From an uncultured Eubacteriales bacterium (GTDB taxonomy: Bacteria > Bacillota > Clostridia > Oscillospirales > Acutalibacteraceae), in the NCBI GenBank assembly GCA_934446475.1, contig CAKSEH010000012.1, positions 1 to 53,548 on the forward strand: DNA of 53,548 nucleotides, read 5' to 3'. Within the stretch, counting starts at the first letter, position 1. Each line of letters starts with the position of its first letter. The translations under genes were made by a program, and so were the position numbers. Under the pieces are notes generated by a model. The model made no database searches. It was not told the origin of the DNA and saw only the letters and a list, made by a program, of their open reading frames with translations. This document shows positions 1 through 7,697 of this stretch, piece after piece.

Positions 1-3
1 TTT

Positions 4-456
4 AAAACAACCCCTCCGAGGCGGCAAGCCGCCCCACCGTCTCACTGCGGTTCGGTCACCTCACGGCTCTGACAGTCCCCCGGACTGTCATTCACTACCG
101 TTCGGCCGCCTTCGGCTACCTTACACAGGGCAGGCATTTAATTCAATAAGCTTTACTTAAAATTTGCCTCCGTCTCACTGCGATTCGGTCACCTCACGGC
201 TTAAGACAGTCCCCCGGACTGTCATTCACTAACGTTCGGCCGCCTATCGGCTACCCTTTACACAAGGGAGCCAACAAATTCAGTAGAGTTTCACTGTTAA
301 AATAAGGCTTTACTGCCTTTTTAGGCTCCCTTCTTTTGGCTTTTGCCAAATAGAGGTTATTCCCCTATTAGGGGAAATGTCTGCGAAGCAGACAAAAGGG
401 TGCCCGTTTTCGGAGAAAAAGCTGTCGAGTGAAACGAGACTGAGGGGTATTTCTTC
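4..456 (+). repeat. Interspersed repeat cluster: A, partial A, B
   Basis: No gene is visible here. Element A lies at about 4-135, with hairpins GGCGGCAAGCCGCC and GACAGTCC/GGACTGTC and the end CAGGGCAGGC. A second partial A lies at about 167-272 and ends in CCCTTTACACAAGGGAGCC. Element B lies at about 324-450, running from GGCTCCCTTC through the stems TTGGC/GCCAA and CCCCTATTAGGGG and the hairpin TCTGCGAAGCAGA to GACTGAGGGG. The same elements recur in every long intergenic region of the window. The remaining bases up to about 555 are AT-rich and featureless. Short open frames inside these repeats are not credible genes. Confidence 0.85.
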
Positions 457-555
457 CTTGTGAATTTACATTCTTACTTTTCAACCTCTTTGAATTTCTT
501 ACTTGTATAAAATTCAAATATACAAATAAAGCCGCAAAATATCCGGGAAAGCAAA

Positions 556-587
556 AAAACAGAGTCATCAAATGATGACTCTGTTTT
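556..587 (-). terminator. Rho-independent terminator of the 5S rRNA gene
   Basis: A near-perfect inverted repeat (556-570 pairing with 573-587) lies just 3' of the 5S gene on the minus strand and is followed in that direction by a T run. It is a textbook intrinsic terminator and closes a very short single-gene transcription unit. Confidence 0.85.
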
Positions 588-592
588 GAAAG

Positions 593-709
<117 letters not shown>

Positions 710-735
710 TTGTTATCTGTTGTGACAACGATGAT

Positions 736-764
736 ATTATATCACCGCTGTCACTGTTTGTCAA
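736..764 (-). promoter_or_regulatory. Consensus sigma-A promoter for 5S rRNA
   Basis: On the minus strand TTGACA (759-764) and TATAAT (736-741) are separated by exactly 17 bp, a perfect match to the housekeeping consensus. The predicted start of transcription is about 20 nt before the mature 5S end. The promoter lies in the gap between the methyltransferase stop and the 5S gene. Confidence 0.9.
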
Positions 765-782
765 GAACTTTTTTTAAAAAAC

Positions 783-1523
783 TCAAACTTTTTTCAAAGC
801 CGCAAAAACCACACGTTCGCAGTCATCGGTCACGGGCTCAAACGACATATCCCGATAAACGGCAACGGTCTCAAATCCTGCCTTTAAGAGCATACCTTTA
901 ATTTTCTCAAGACCGTAAGCCCGTTCTTCTATAAACTGACTGCTTCTTTTATAGACACCGTTTTCTTCTGTGAAAAAGTCAAGATTTATTTCGGTTATTT
1001 CGTCCTCTTCAAAGTAGCTGTTTTGCCAAACGCAGTAAACATTGCCGCTTTCGATAACAAATGTGTTATCGGCGAGAACCTCTTTATGTTTATACGGTGT
1101 GTTCACATCGAAAATAAACAAGCAGTCGGGTTCAAGAAAAAGTGACACCTTGTTAAAGACGCACTGGAGCTGTTCGGGGTCGGTTATATGATTTATGCTG
1201 TCGAGGCAGCATATGGCTCCGTCAACCGTTCCGAAAAGGTCAAGCTCAGCCGCATCCTGACACAGATACAAAACATCCGTGTTCGTTTCTGCGGAGCGTT
1301 TTCTTGCACAGTCGAGCATATCGGGGGAAATATCCGCTCCGATAACGCCGATTCCTTTCTTTGCAAAGCGCACCGAAAAACTCCCGGTTCCGCAGCAAAG
1401 GTCAAGGAGAAGGGTGGGGGCTTTGCCGAATTTTTTGAATATATCGCAGATATACTCGGTCCTCCCGTCGTAATCGGCGTCGCTCATCAGCGTGTCATAA
1501 ACACACGAAAATGAATCGTACAT
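783..1523 (-). CDS. Class I SAM-dependent methyltransferase
   Basis: This 246-residue soluble protein has the Rossmann-type methyltransferase motif I LDLCCGTGSFS at about residues 40-50, followed by an acidic residue after strand 2 (GADIS), as expected for S-adenosylmethionine binding. The family includes small-molecule and RNA methyltransferases, and the substrate cannot be read from sequence. It is the last gene of a thrS-yerC-methyltransferase run with a 6-nt gap to the gene before it, so co-transcription is likely. The protein starts at Met, and the nearest typical upstream gene boundary fits this start. Function beyond methyl transfer is not assigned. Confidence 0.85.
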   Translation of the reverse strand: MYDSFSCVYDTLMSDADYDGRTEYICDIFKKFGKAPTLLLDLCCGTGSFSVRFAKKGIGVIGADISPDMLDCARKRSAETNTDVLYLCQDAAELDLFGTVDGAICCLDSINHITDPEQLQCVFNKVSLFLEPDCLFIFDVNTPYKHKEVLADNTFVIESGNVYCVWQNSYFEEDEITEINLDFFTEENGVYKRSSQFIEERAYGLEKIKGMLLKAGFETVAVYRDMSFEPVTDDCERVVFAALKKV

Positions 1524-1529
1524 ACCGCT

Positions 1530-1793
1530 CTAAACCTTCTTGACCGCTCTTTTCAGCCCCTTACTCATCGCACGGTTTACTCTGCTTACCGTGGCTGAGC
1601 TGGCGCCGGTGGCGGCAACTATTTCGCTGTAAGGTTTGCCGTCGCTGAGCATTCTCGCAACCGCAAAACGCTGCGCTATGGTCTCAACTTCTTTTTCGGT
1701 GCACACATCGCTGAAAAAATCGCTGCACTCCTTTTCGTTTTCAAGGCTCAAAACCGCCCTGTAAAACTGCTCTTTAACTTCCTTGCTTTTCAT
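1530..1793 (-). CDS. yerC: YerC/YecD family TrpR-related DNA-binding protein
   Basis: This small 87-residue helical protein has a C-terminal helix-turn-helix (about residues 54-75, containing GASSATVSRVNRAM). It matches the TrpR-like YerC/YecD family, of usual length about 90-100. In E. coli TrpR the same fold binds tryptophan and operator DNA. The YerC group is widespread in Firmicutes and its ligand is not established. It starts 2 nt after the thrS stop and ends 6 nt before the methyltransferase, so it is probably translated from a thrS-led mRNA. Confidence 0.85.
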   Translation of the reverse strand: MKSKEVKEQFYRAVLSLENEKECSDFFSDVCTEKEVETIAQRFAVARMLSDGKPYSEIVAATGASSATVSRVNRAMSKGLKRAVKKV

Positions 1794-1795
1794 TA

Positions 1796-3559
1796 TCAGC
1801 TACGCTCTTTAATTTCCTTTGTTATCTTTGAGATAAATTCGTCAAGCGGCATATTAACTGTTTCATCGGTGCTGCGATAGCGCACGGAAACGGTTTTGCT
1901 CTCGATTTCCTTAGCTCCGATTATAATCATATAAGGAACCCTGTTTACCTGACGTGCCTCTCTTATCTTATAGCCTATTTTTTCGTTGCGGTCGTCAAGA
2001 ACGCTGCGGACGCCTGCATTCAAAAGAGCCTCGTGAACTTCCTTTGCATAGGTTTCGTCAAGACCCGGGAGGGTGAGAACTTTAACCTGCATAGGCGCAA
2101 GCCATACGGGGAATTTACCGGCGAAGTGCTCGGTTAAAATTCCGATAAAACGCTCTATCGAACCGTAGCAAACACGGTGAATCATAATCGGACGCTTTGC
2201 CGTGCCGTCGGCATCGATATATTCAAGACCGAAGTTCAGCGGCATCTGGAAGTCAAGCTGTATAGTACCGCACTGCCAGGTTCTGCCGATACTGTCCCTT
2301 AAATGGAAGTCGATTTTCGGTCCGTAGAAAGCGCCGTCGCCCTCGTTTACTATATAGGGAAGACCTATTTTTTCGAGAGCCGCCTTAAGACCCTCGGTTG
2401 CAGCTTCCCAATCTTCATCGCTTCCCATACTGTCCTCGGGACGGGTGGAAAGCTCTACAAAATAATCAAAACCGAACTTTGAGTAAACATCGTTTATAAG
2501 ACCGACTACTCCGATTATTTCATCGGTTATCTGGTCGGGACGCATAAAGATATGCGCATCATCCTGAGTAAAGCAACGAACTCTGAACAAGCCGTGAAGA
2601 GCGCCTCTCAGCTCGTGGCGGTGAACTATGCCGAGTTCTCCCACTCTCAGCGGAAGCTCCCTGTAGCTGTGGGGCTTTGAACGGTAAACCATAACGCCGC
2701 CGGGGCAGTTCATCGGCTTTATGCAGTAATCCTCATCGTCAATACGGGTAGCGTACATATTGTCCTTATAATGATCCCAGTGTCCGCTCGTTTCCCAGAG
2801 CTTTCTGTTCATTATAAGCGGAGTTGAAACCTCAACATAGCCCGCCTTTGTATGTATCTCACGCCAATAGTCTATAAGAGCGTTCTTAAGGAGCATACCG
2901 TTCGGCAGAAAGAACGGAAATCCGGGACCCTCTTCGCAAAGCATAAACAGTTCCATTTCTTTGCCTATCTTGCGGTGGTCTCTGCGCTCCGCCTCTTCCA
3001 TAAGCTTAATGTGCTCGTCAAGCTCGGCCTGTGTGCGGAAAGCAATGCCGTTTATTCGGGTGAGCATCTTATTATCCTTATCGTTTTTCCAATAAGCGCC
3101 CGACTGCTGGGTTATCTTAAAAGCCTTGAGCGCCTTTGTATAGCAAAGATGCGGACCTGTGCACATATCTATGTATTCGCCCTGCTGATAAAAGCTTATA
3201 ACGGCGTCCTCCGCAAGGTCGCCTATATGCTCAACCTTATATTTTGCGCCTCTCTCGCTCATAAGCTTAACGGCTTCCTCACGGGGGAGGATGAAGGGCT
3301 TGATAGGCAGGTTTTCCTTGACTATTTTACGCATCTCGGCTTCTATAGCGGCAAGGTCCTCATCGGTAAGCTTTCTGTCTCCTAAATCAACATCGTAATA
3401 AAATCCTTTTTCGGTTGCCGGACCGTAACCGAAATCTGCCTCGGGATAAAGGCGTTTTATTGCCTGAGCCATTATATGCGCCGCTGTATGGCGGATAACC
3501 TCAAGCTCTTCGCTTTCGGGGCATTCGGCAACAGTACCGTCCTTATAAATAATTTTCAT
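1796..3559 (-). CDS. thrS: Threonyl-tRNA synthetase lacking the TGS domain
   Basis: Cytoplasmic enzyme that charges tRNA-Thr, 587 residues. The editing (SAD/N2) domain begins almost at once, with HTAAH at residues 24-28. The class II catalytic core has zinc ligands C285 (MNCPGG), H336 (DDAHIF) and H461 (IHR), and a C-terminal anticodon-binding domain follows. Canonical enzymes are about 640 residues with an N-terminal ~60-residue TGS/N1 domain. Here only a 20-residue remnant (MKIIYKDGTVAEC) precedes N2. No upstream in-frame extension is possible because asnB ends 59 bp away. That gap carries a consensus promoter and is too short for a T-box leader. Catalytic residues are intact. Confidence 0.97.
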   Translation of the reverse strand: MKIIYKDGTVAECPESEELEVIRHTAAHIMAQAIKRLYPEADFGYGPATEKGFYYDVDLGDRKLTDEDLAAIEAEMRKIVKENLPIKPFILPREEAVKLMSERGAKYKVEHIGDLAEDAVISFYQQGEYIDMCTGPHLCYTKALKAFKITQQSGAYWKNDKDNKMLTRINGIAFRTQAELDEHIKLMEEAERRDHRKIGKEMELFMLCEEGPGFPFFLPNGMLLKNALIDYWREIHTKAGYVEVSTPLIMNRKLWETSGHWDHYKDNMYATRIDDEDYCIKPMNCPGGVMVYRSKPHSYRELPLRVGELGIVHRHELRGALHGLFRVRCFTQDDAHIFMRPDQITDEIIGVVGLINDVYSKFGFDYFVELSTRPEDSMGSDEDWEAATEGLKAALEKIGLPYIVNEGDGAFYGPKIDFHLRDSIGRTWQCGTIQLDFQMPLNFGLEYIDADGTAKRPIMIHRVCYGSIERFIGILTEHFAGKFPVWLAPMQVKVLTLPGLDETYAKEVHEALLNAGVRSVLDDRNEKIGYKIREARQVNRVPYMIIIGAKEIESKTVSVRYRSTDETVNMPLDEFISKITKEIKERS

Positions 3560-3593
3560 TTTAAACTTCCCTTTCCGGTTTGCAATTAAAACA

Positions 3594-3622
3594 ATTATAT
3601 AATATGATATTTATTTTGTCAA
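3594..3622 (-). promoter_or_regulatory. Consensus sigma-A promoter for thrS
   Basis: TTGACA (3617-3622) and TATAAT (3594-3599) with a 17-bp spacer on the minus strand, upstream of the thrS ATG. The -35 box overlaps the asnB stop codon (3619-3621). This suggests thrS-yerC-methyltransferase is its own transcription unit, with possible read-through from asnB. No T-box sequence fits in the remaining leader. Confidence 0.85.
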
Positions 3623-5469
3623 TCGGTCTGCGCTTTCGAGCCGAAAAATTCCCCATACCATACAAGGAAAGTGTAAACCGTCCATATTTTGCGGCTTACA
3701 TCCGCCTTGCCGCTTCTGTGAGTATCGAGCAGAGAGACGAGTTTATCGGTATTAAAATACTTTTGCGCTGCTTCGCTTTCAAACGCCGCTTTCACCTTAC
3801 TATAATACTCATCTTCTTTAAGCCACACCCTGATAGGAACGGGGAAACCGAGCTTATCCTTATCGGCAGTGCGCCTCGGAAGAGTTTTTTCCGCCGCCTT
3901 TCTGAGGGCGAGCTTTGTTGTTTTGGTGTTCACTCTGCAATTAAGCGGAATCGTTTCGGCAAGCTTCATAACATTTCTGTCAAGAAACGGAACTCTCAGC
4001 TCAAGCGAATTTGCCATACTTGTTTTATCCGCCTTTAAGAGGATATCGCCCATAAGCCACATATTTATATCAAGATACTGCATCTTGGTGATATCGTCCT
4101 TATCCTTGACTTCGTCGTAAAACTTCCTGCAAAGCATTTCGGGAGAGCAGGCATTTTTAGCCTTTTCACTCTTTAAAAGGGCGTTTCGCTCCTTTAAAGA
4201 AAATATATTTGCATTTCCGATAAAGCGCTCTTCTATTGTTTTTCCCCGCCTTACAAGGTAATTTATACCGTGTTTTTGGGGAAGGTGAGAGCAGATCCTG
4301 CTTATAAACCGACGAACGCAAAACGGAAGCGAATCATAAGCCGTAACCGTTATCGGTTCCTGATAAATCCTGTAACCGCCGAAAAGTTCGTCCGCCCCTT
4401 CGCCCGACATTACAACCTTAACATATTTCGACGCCAGGTTGCTTACAAAGTACAGCGCAATTGCCGCAGGGTCGGCAAGAGGCTCGTCCATATGATACTG
4501 AATCTTTGCGAAATTGCCCCAATATTCCTCAGGGGTTATAACCTTTGAAATGTTTTCAACCTTAATGGTATCCGCAAAATCCTTTGCAAAATGAATTTCG
4601 TTATATCTGTCGCCGTCGGGACTTTCAAAACCTACGGTGAAAGTCTTATCAACCTGCGCCGCTTCTGCGATATAGCTTGAGTCTATACCCGAAGATAAAA
4701 ACGACCCTACCTCAACATCGGCTATTTTATGCGCCTTTACAGATTCTCTTACTGCCTCATCGGTCTTATCCGCAAAATATTCGAGAACTCCGCTTGTTTC
4801 GTTGAACTCGGGTCTGAAATAACGGGTCTTGACCATAACACCGTCTTTATAAGTAAAGCTGTGTGCCGGAGGAAGCTTGAAAACACCCTTGAAAAAGGTC
4901 TCCTCGGTGGGAGAATACTGGAATGAAAGATAGTGTGCCAACGCTTCCTCGTTTAATTCCTTCTTAAAATCGGGATGCTCAAGAAACGCTTTTATTTCCG
5001 AACCGTATATAAAGCTGCCGTTTGACTCGGTGTAATAAAAAGGCTTTATTCCGAACATATCCCTTGCGCCGAAAATCGAACCGTCCTTTATGTTATAAAT
5101 AACAAAAGCAAACATTCCCCGAAGTTTTTTAACAAGCTCTTCACCCCACTGCTCGTAACCGTGAAGCAAGACCTCGCTGTCGGCGTGGCTCTTAAAAATA
5201 TGGCCCTCTTTTAAAAGTTCTTCCTTAAGGTCTAAGTAATTATATATCTCGCCGTTAAAGGTGAGTACCAATGTTCTGTCCTCGTTGAACATCGGCTGGT
5301 CGCCGTCCTCAAGACCGATTATGCTCAGTCTGCGAAAGCCCATCGCTATTCCGCCGCAAACGAATTTGCCCTCGGAATCGGGGCCTCTGTGGACTATTCG
5401 GTTCATCATTTTTTCAAGCGTTGTGCCGTCGTCCTTTATTCTGTTTGTAAAACCTACAAATCCGCACAT
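3619..5469 (-). CDS. asnB: Asparagine synthase (glutamine-hydrolysing)
   Basis: AsnB makes asparagine from aspartate, glutamine and ATP in the cytoplasm. The 616-residue protein has the N-terminal Ntn-type glutaminase domain with nucleophile Cys2 (MCGFVGF), the HRGPDSEG and FNGEIYN glutamine-binding motifs, and a C-terminal ATP-pyrophosphatase synthetase domain with the loop SSGIDSS. Length is normal for the Firmicutes class (about 610-640). The start is fixed by Cys2, which must be exposed after Met removal, and by AAAGGAG upstream. The 5' leader contains a GC-rich hairpin (about 5490-5519) and a TATAAT at 5540-5545. Confidence 0.97.
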   Translation of the reverse strand: MCGFVGFTNRIKDDGTTLEKMMNRIVHRGPDSEGKFVCGGIAMGFRRLSIIGLEDGDQPMFNEDRTLVLTFNGEIYNYLDLKEELLKEGHIFKSHADSEVLLHGYEQWGEELVKKLRGMFAFVIYNIKDGSIFGARDMFGIKPFYYTESNGSFIYGSEIKAFLEHPDFKKELNEEALAHYLSFQYSPTEETFFKGVFKLPPAHSFTYKDGVMVKTRYFRPEFNETSGVLEYFADKTDEAVRESVKAHKIADVEVGSFLSSGIDSSYIAEAAQVDKTFTVGFESPDGDRYNEIHFAKDFADTIKVENISKVITPEEYWGNFAKIQYHMDEPLADPAAIALYFVSNLASKYVKVVMSGEGADELFGGYRIYQEPITVTAYDSLPFCVRRFISRICSHLPQKHGINYLVRRGKTIEERFIGNANIFSLKERNALLKSEKAKNACSPEMLCRKFYDEVKDKDDITKMQYLDINMWLMGDILLKADKTSMANSLELRVPFLDRNVMKLAETIPLNCRVNTKTTKLALRKAAEKTLPRRTADKDKLGFPVPIRVWLKEDEYYSKVKAAFESEAAQKYFNTDKLVSLLDTHRSGKADVSRKIWTVYTFLVWYGEFFGSKAQTD

Positions 5470-5489
5470 ATCTTTTTTGCTCCTTTGGC

Positions 5490-5545
5490 GGGCGTGGCCG
5501 CTTTCACCTCAGCCGCCCTGAATAAAACCTATAAAATTTATTATA
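5490..5545 (-). promoter_or_regulatory. Probable asnB promoter and leader hairpin
   Basis: On the minus strand TATAAT (5540-5545) precedes asnB by about 70 nt, with no good -35 hexamer at 17 bp. Between it and the ribosome-binding site is a GC-rich hairpin with arms GGGC/GCCC and GGC/GCC (about 5490-5519). Whether it attenuates asnB is not known. No T-box specifier or antiterminator motif was recognised. Confidence 0.45.
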
Positions 5546-5547
5546 CA

Positions 5548-6069
5548 CTAAAAAATCTCATTTGTCTTTACTTTTTTTAAAATTATATTGCAAAGCGTTC
5601 CCGTTATCGCTCCGCCCGCCGCTGCGCAAAGAAGCAGGAAAGGAAAATAATAAAGTGCCGCTTTTCCCACAACAAACAACGCTACCGCCGTTTGAACCGT
5701 GTTATGAACGGCTGCGCCGATAACGCCGATACCTATCGCCGAAAACACCTTGACCCGGCTTAAAAGGCAGGTGCAGCCAAGCGATATAAGCCCTGCCGGC
5801 AGCGAAAACATAAGGTTTGAAACCGAACCGAAAATAAATGCACTCAGCAGTATCCTTATAAAATTCACCGCAAGCGCACCCTTTTTGTCATTCGACATAA
5901 CAAGCATAAGGCAGACAGAATTTGCAAGTCCTATTTTAACTCCCGGCGCAATAAAGTCAAACGGTATAAGGCTTTCGAGATACCCTACCGCTATGCAGAC
6001 GGCACAAAAAATGCTGAGCAGACACACACGCCTTATTCTATTTCGATTACCACCCGATTCGGCAGACAT
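5548..6069 (-). CDS. Gx transporter family membrane protein
   Basis: A 173-residue, very hydrophobic protein with about five transmembrane helices and small-residue motifs (LPAGLISLG, GVIGAAVHNTVQT). It matches the Gx transporter family, formerly annotated as heptaprenyl diphosphate synthase component I (PF07456), which resembles ECF-type substrate-binding subunits. Substrate unknown. It overlaps the upstream NusG-II gene by 37 bp, and GGGGGA lies 9 nt before the ATG, so the overlapping start is plausible. The pairing with a NusG domain II protein is common in Clostridia, often beside ApbE/Rnf genes, which are absent here. Confidence 0.85.
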   Translation of the reverse strand: MSAESGGNRNRIRRVCLLSIFCAVCIAVGYLESLIPFDFIAPGVKIGLANSVCLMLVMSNDKKGALAVNFIRILLSAFIFGSVSNLMFSLPAGLISLGCTCLLSRVKVFSAIGIGVIGAAVHNTVQTAVALFVVGKAALYYFPFLLLCAAAGGAITGTLCNIILKKVKTNEIF

Positions 6070-6347
6070 ATCACGCTTTCCCCCGACTTTTCTATCTTTT
6101 TATGATGAACGCATATCTGATTTTTACAGTCGGCAGCCGCCATATATGCGCTGTTATTCCTGATTATAACGGTGTTTCCGTCAAGTTCGACGGTTTTATT
6201 CCGGCTTAGTTTTCCGCTGTATACGATTTTATTATCTTTGCTTACCGTGACCGTTGAGCCGGTGTTCCTTGTAAGAAGAGCAAGGCAAAACAAAGCGGCA
6301 GCCGATAAAACAACCGCAAGCAGAGCAATGATATCCGACTTCTTCAT
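6033..6347 (-). CDS. NusG domain II-containing exported protein
   Basis: A 104-residue protein with an N-terminal signal anchor (residues 6-26) followed by a small beta-rich domain with CKNQICVHHKKI and CLPNRVVIEI. This is the NusG_II family (PF07009), which despite its name is extracytoplasmic. The two cysteines in CKNQIC and the one in CLPN are characteristic. The gene overlaps the Gx transporter gene and is presumably translated from the same mRNA. A strong site (GTGAGGAAGG) precedes the ATG. A role with the adjacent transporter is inferred from conserved pairing only. Confidence 0.85.
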   Translation of the reverse strand: MKKSDIIALLAVVLSAAALFCLALLTRNTGSTVTVSKDNKIVYSGKLSRNKTVELDGNTVIIRNNSAYMAAADCKNQICVHHKKIEKSGESVICLPNRVVIEIE

Positions 6348-6370
6348 ACCTTCCTCACTTTCTTTTTTTA

Positions 6371-6590
6371 ATACGGGGAATACGGCTTTGATTTATATTT
6401 AGGCTTAATTTCCCGGTTATATAGCTTGACTAAATACGCAGTTTTTTTGATACGGGAAATACAGCTTGGTTTTTAAAAGTAAGCTTTAATTCCCGGATAT
6501 GTAGCTTGATTGAATTTGCAATCTTTTTTGATACGGGGAATTTAGTTTTATTTTAAATTTAGGCTTCGTTTCCCGACTGCAAAGCTTTAT
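6371..6590 (+). repeat. C-type tandem repeat, ~80-bp period, about 3 units
   Basis: Units begin ATACGGG at 6371, 6450 and 6531 (periods 79 and 81 bp). Each also carries a second conserved point, TTCCCG followed by ATAGC or similar. Units are diverged. The array begins only 24 bp upstream of the NusG-II start codon. Confidence 0.8.
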
Positions 6591-6761
6591 TGCTTTTAAG
6601 GCTCCCTTCTTTCCATAGAGGTTATTCCCCGTGCTCAGGGAAATGTCTGCGAAGAAATCGGCAAAATTGCCCCCACCTCAGGCTCCCTTCTTTTGGCTTT
6701 TGCCAAATAGAGGTTATTCCCCTATTAGGGGAAATGTCTGCGAAGCAGACAAAAGGGTGCC

Positions 6762-7210
6762 CGTTTTCGGAGAAAAAGCTGTCAGCCGTATGGCTGACTG
6801 AGGGGTATTCATTCATTGTATTTTTATATTTTTGAACCTTTTTGAATTTATTGTTTTTTTAAATTCAAAGACAGAGGCGGAAAAATGCACTCTTTTTGAT
6901 ATTAAATTTTAATGTTTGATCGTTGATATTTAAGCCTCTGTTCTGATTTGTGCTTTTTAACAATCCTTCCGTCACGGCTCTGCCGTGACACCCTCCTTTA
7001 CACAAGGAGGGCTTTATTGCCTTTTTGGCTCCCTTCTTTTCAGCGTAAGCTGAAATAGAGGGGAGCTGTCAGCCGTATGGCTGACTGAGGGGTATTCATT
7101 CATTGTATTTTTATATTTTTGAACCTTTTTGAATTTATTGTTTTTTTAAAATTTAAAGACAGAGGCGGAAAAATGCACTCTTTTTTAATATTAAAATTTA
7201 ATGTTTATTC
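6762..7210 (+). repeat. Local direct duplication, 287-bp offset
   Basis: A stretch of about 120 bp beginning at the end of a B element (GGGGTATTCATTCATTG...) occurs at about 6802-6925 and again at about 7089-7210, nearly identical. It includes AT-rich sequence outside the B element proper (GACAGAGGCGGAAAAATGCA), so it is a segmental duplication and not two independent repeat insertions. Confidence 0.8.
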
Positions 7211-7399
7211 TTAAAAATTTAAGCTTACTTCTTTAAATTTATTTTGAAACAACCCCTCCGAGGCGGCAAGCCGCCCCACCGTCTCACTGCGGTTCGGTCA
7301 CCTCACGGCTTAAGACAGTCCCCCGGACTGTCATTCACTTTGTGCTTTAAGCCGTCTATCGGCTACCCTTTACACAAGGGAGCCGAATAAGCAATAAAG

Positions 7400-7697
7400 C
7401 TTTGTATCCGGGAATTAAGCTCAAACATAAATCAAAGTCACATTCCCCGTATCAAAAAACAGCAAATTTAATCCGGCTATATAACCGGGAATCAAGGTTT
7501 GAATATCAAACAAAAATAAATTCCCCATATTAAAAAAGACTGTAAATTTAATCAAGCTGCATATCCGGGAATTAAAGCTTACTTTTAAAAGCCAAGCTGT
7601 ATTTCCCGTATCAAAAAGACTGTAAATTCAATCAAGCTATATAGCCGGGAATTAAGGCTTAAACATAAATCAAGGCCTTATTTCCCGTATTAAAAAA
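7400..7697 (-). repeat. C-type tandem repeat, inverted orientation, 4 units
   Basis: Four units end in CCCGTAT or CCCCATAT at about 7452, 7530, 7611 and 7690 (periods 78, 81 and 79 bp), in the opposite orientation to the array at 6371-6590. The outermost unit runs into pgeF: the last codons and the TAA stop of pgeF are read from the repeat's terminal TTTTTTAATACGGG. Confidence 0.8.

Noticed and set aside
1..571. Short open frames in the repeat clusters (for example 368-571, 6590-6835, 27113-27415, 33141-33440, 52746-52949)
   Set aside because: They read through A/B repeats, share the same low-complexity peptides, lack ribosome-binding sites and occur wherever the repeats occur, so they are by-products of the repeats.
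3560..3618. T-box riboswitch upstream of thrS
   Set aside because: The gap is only 59 bp and is occupied by a consensus promoter and the ribosome-binding site.
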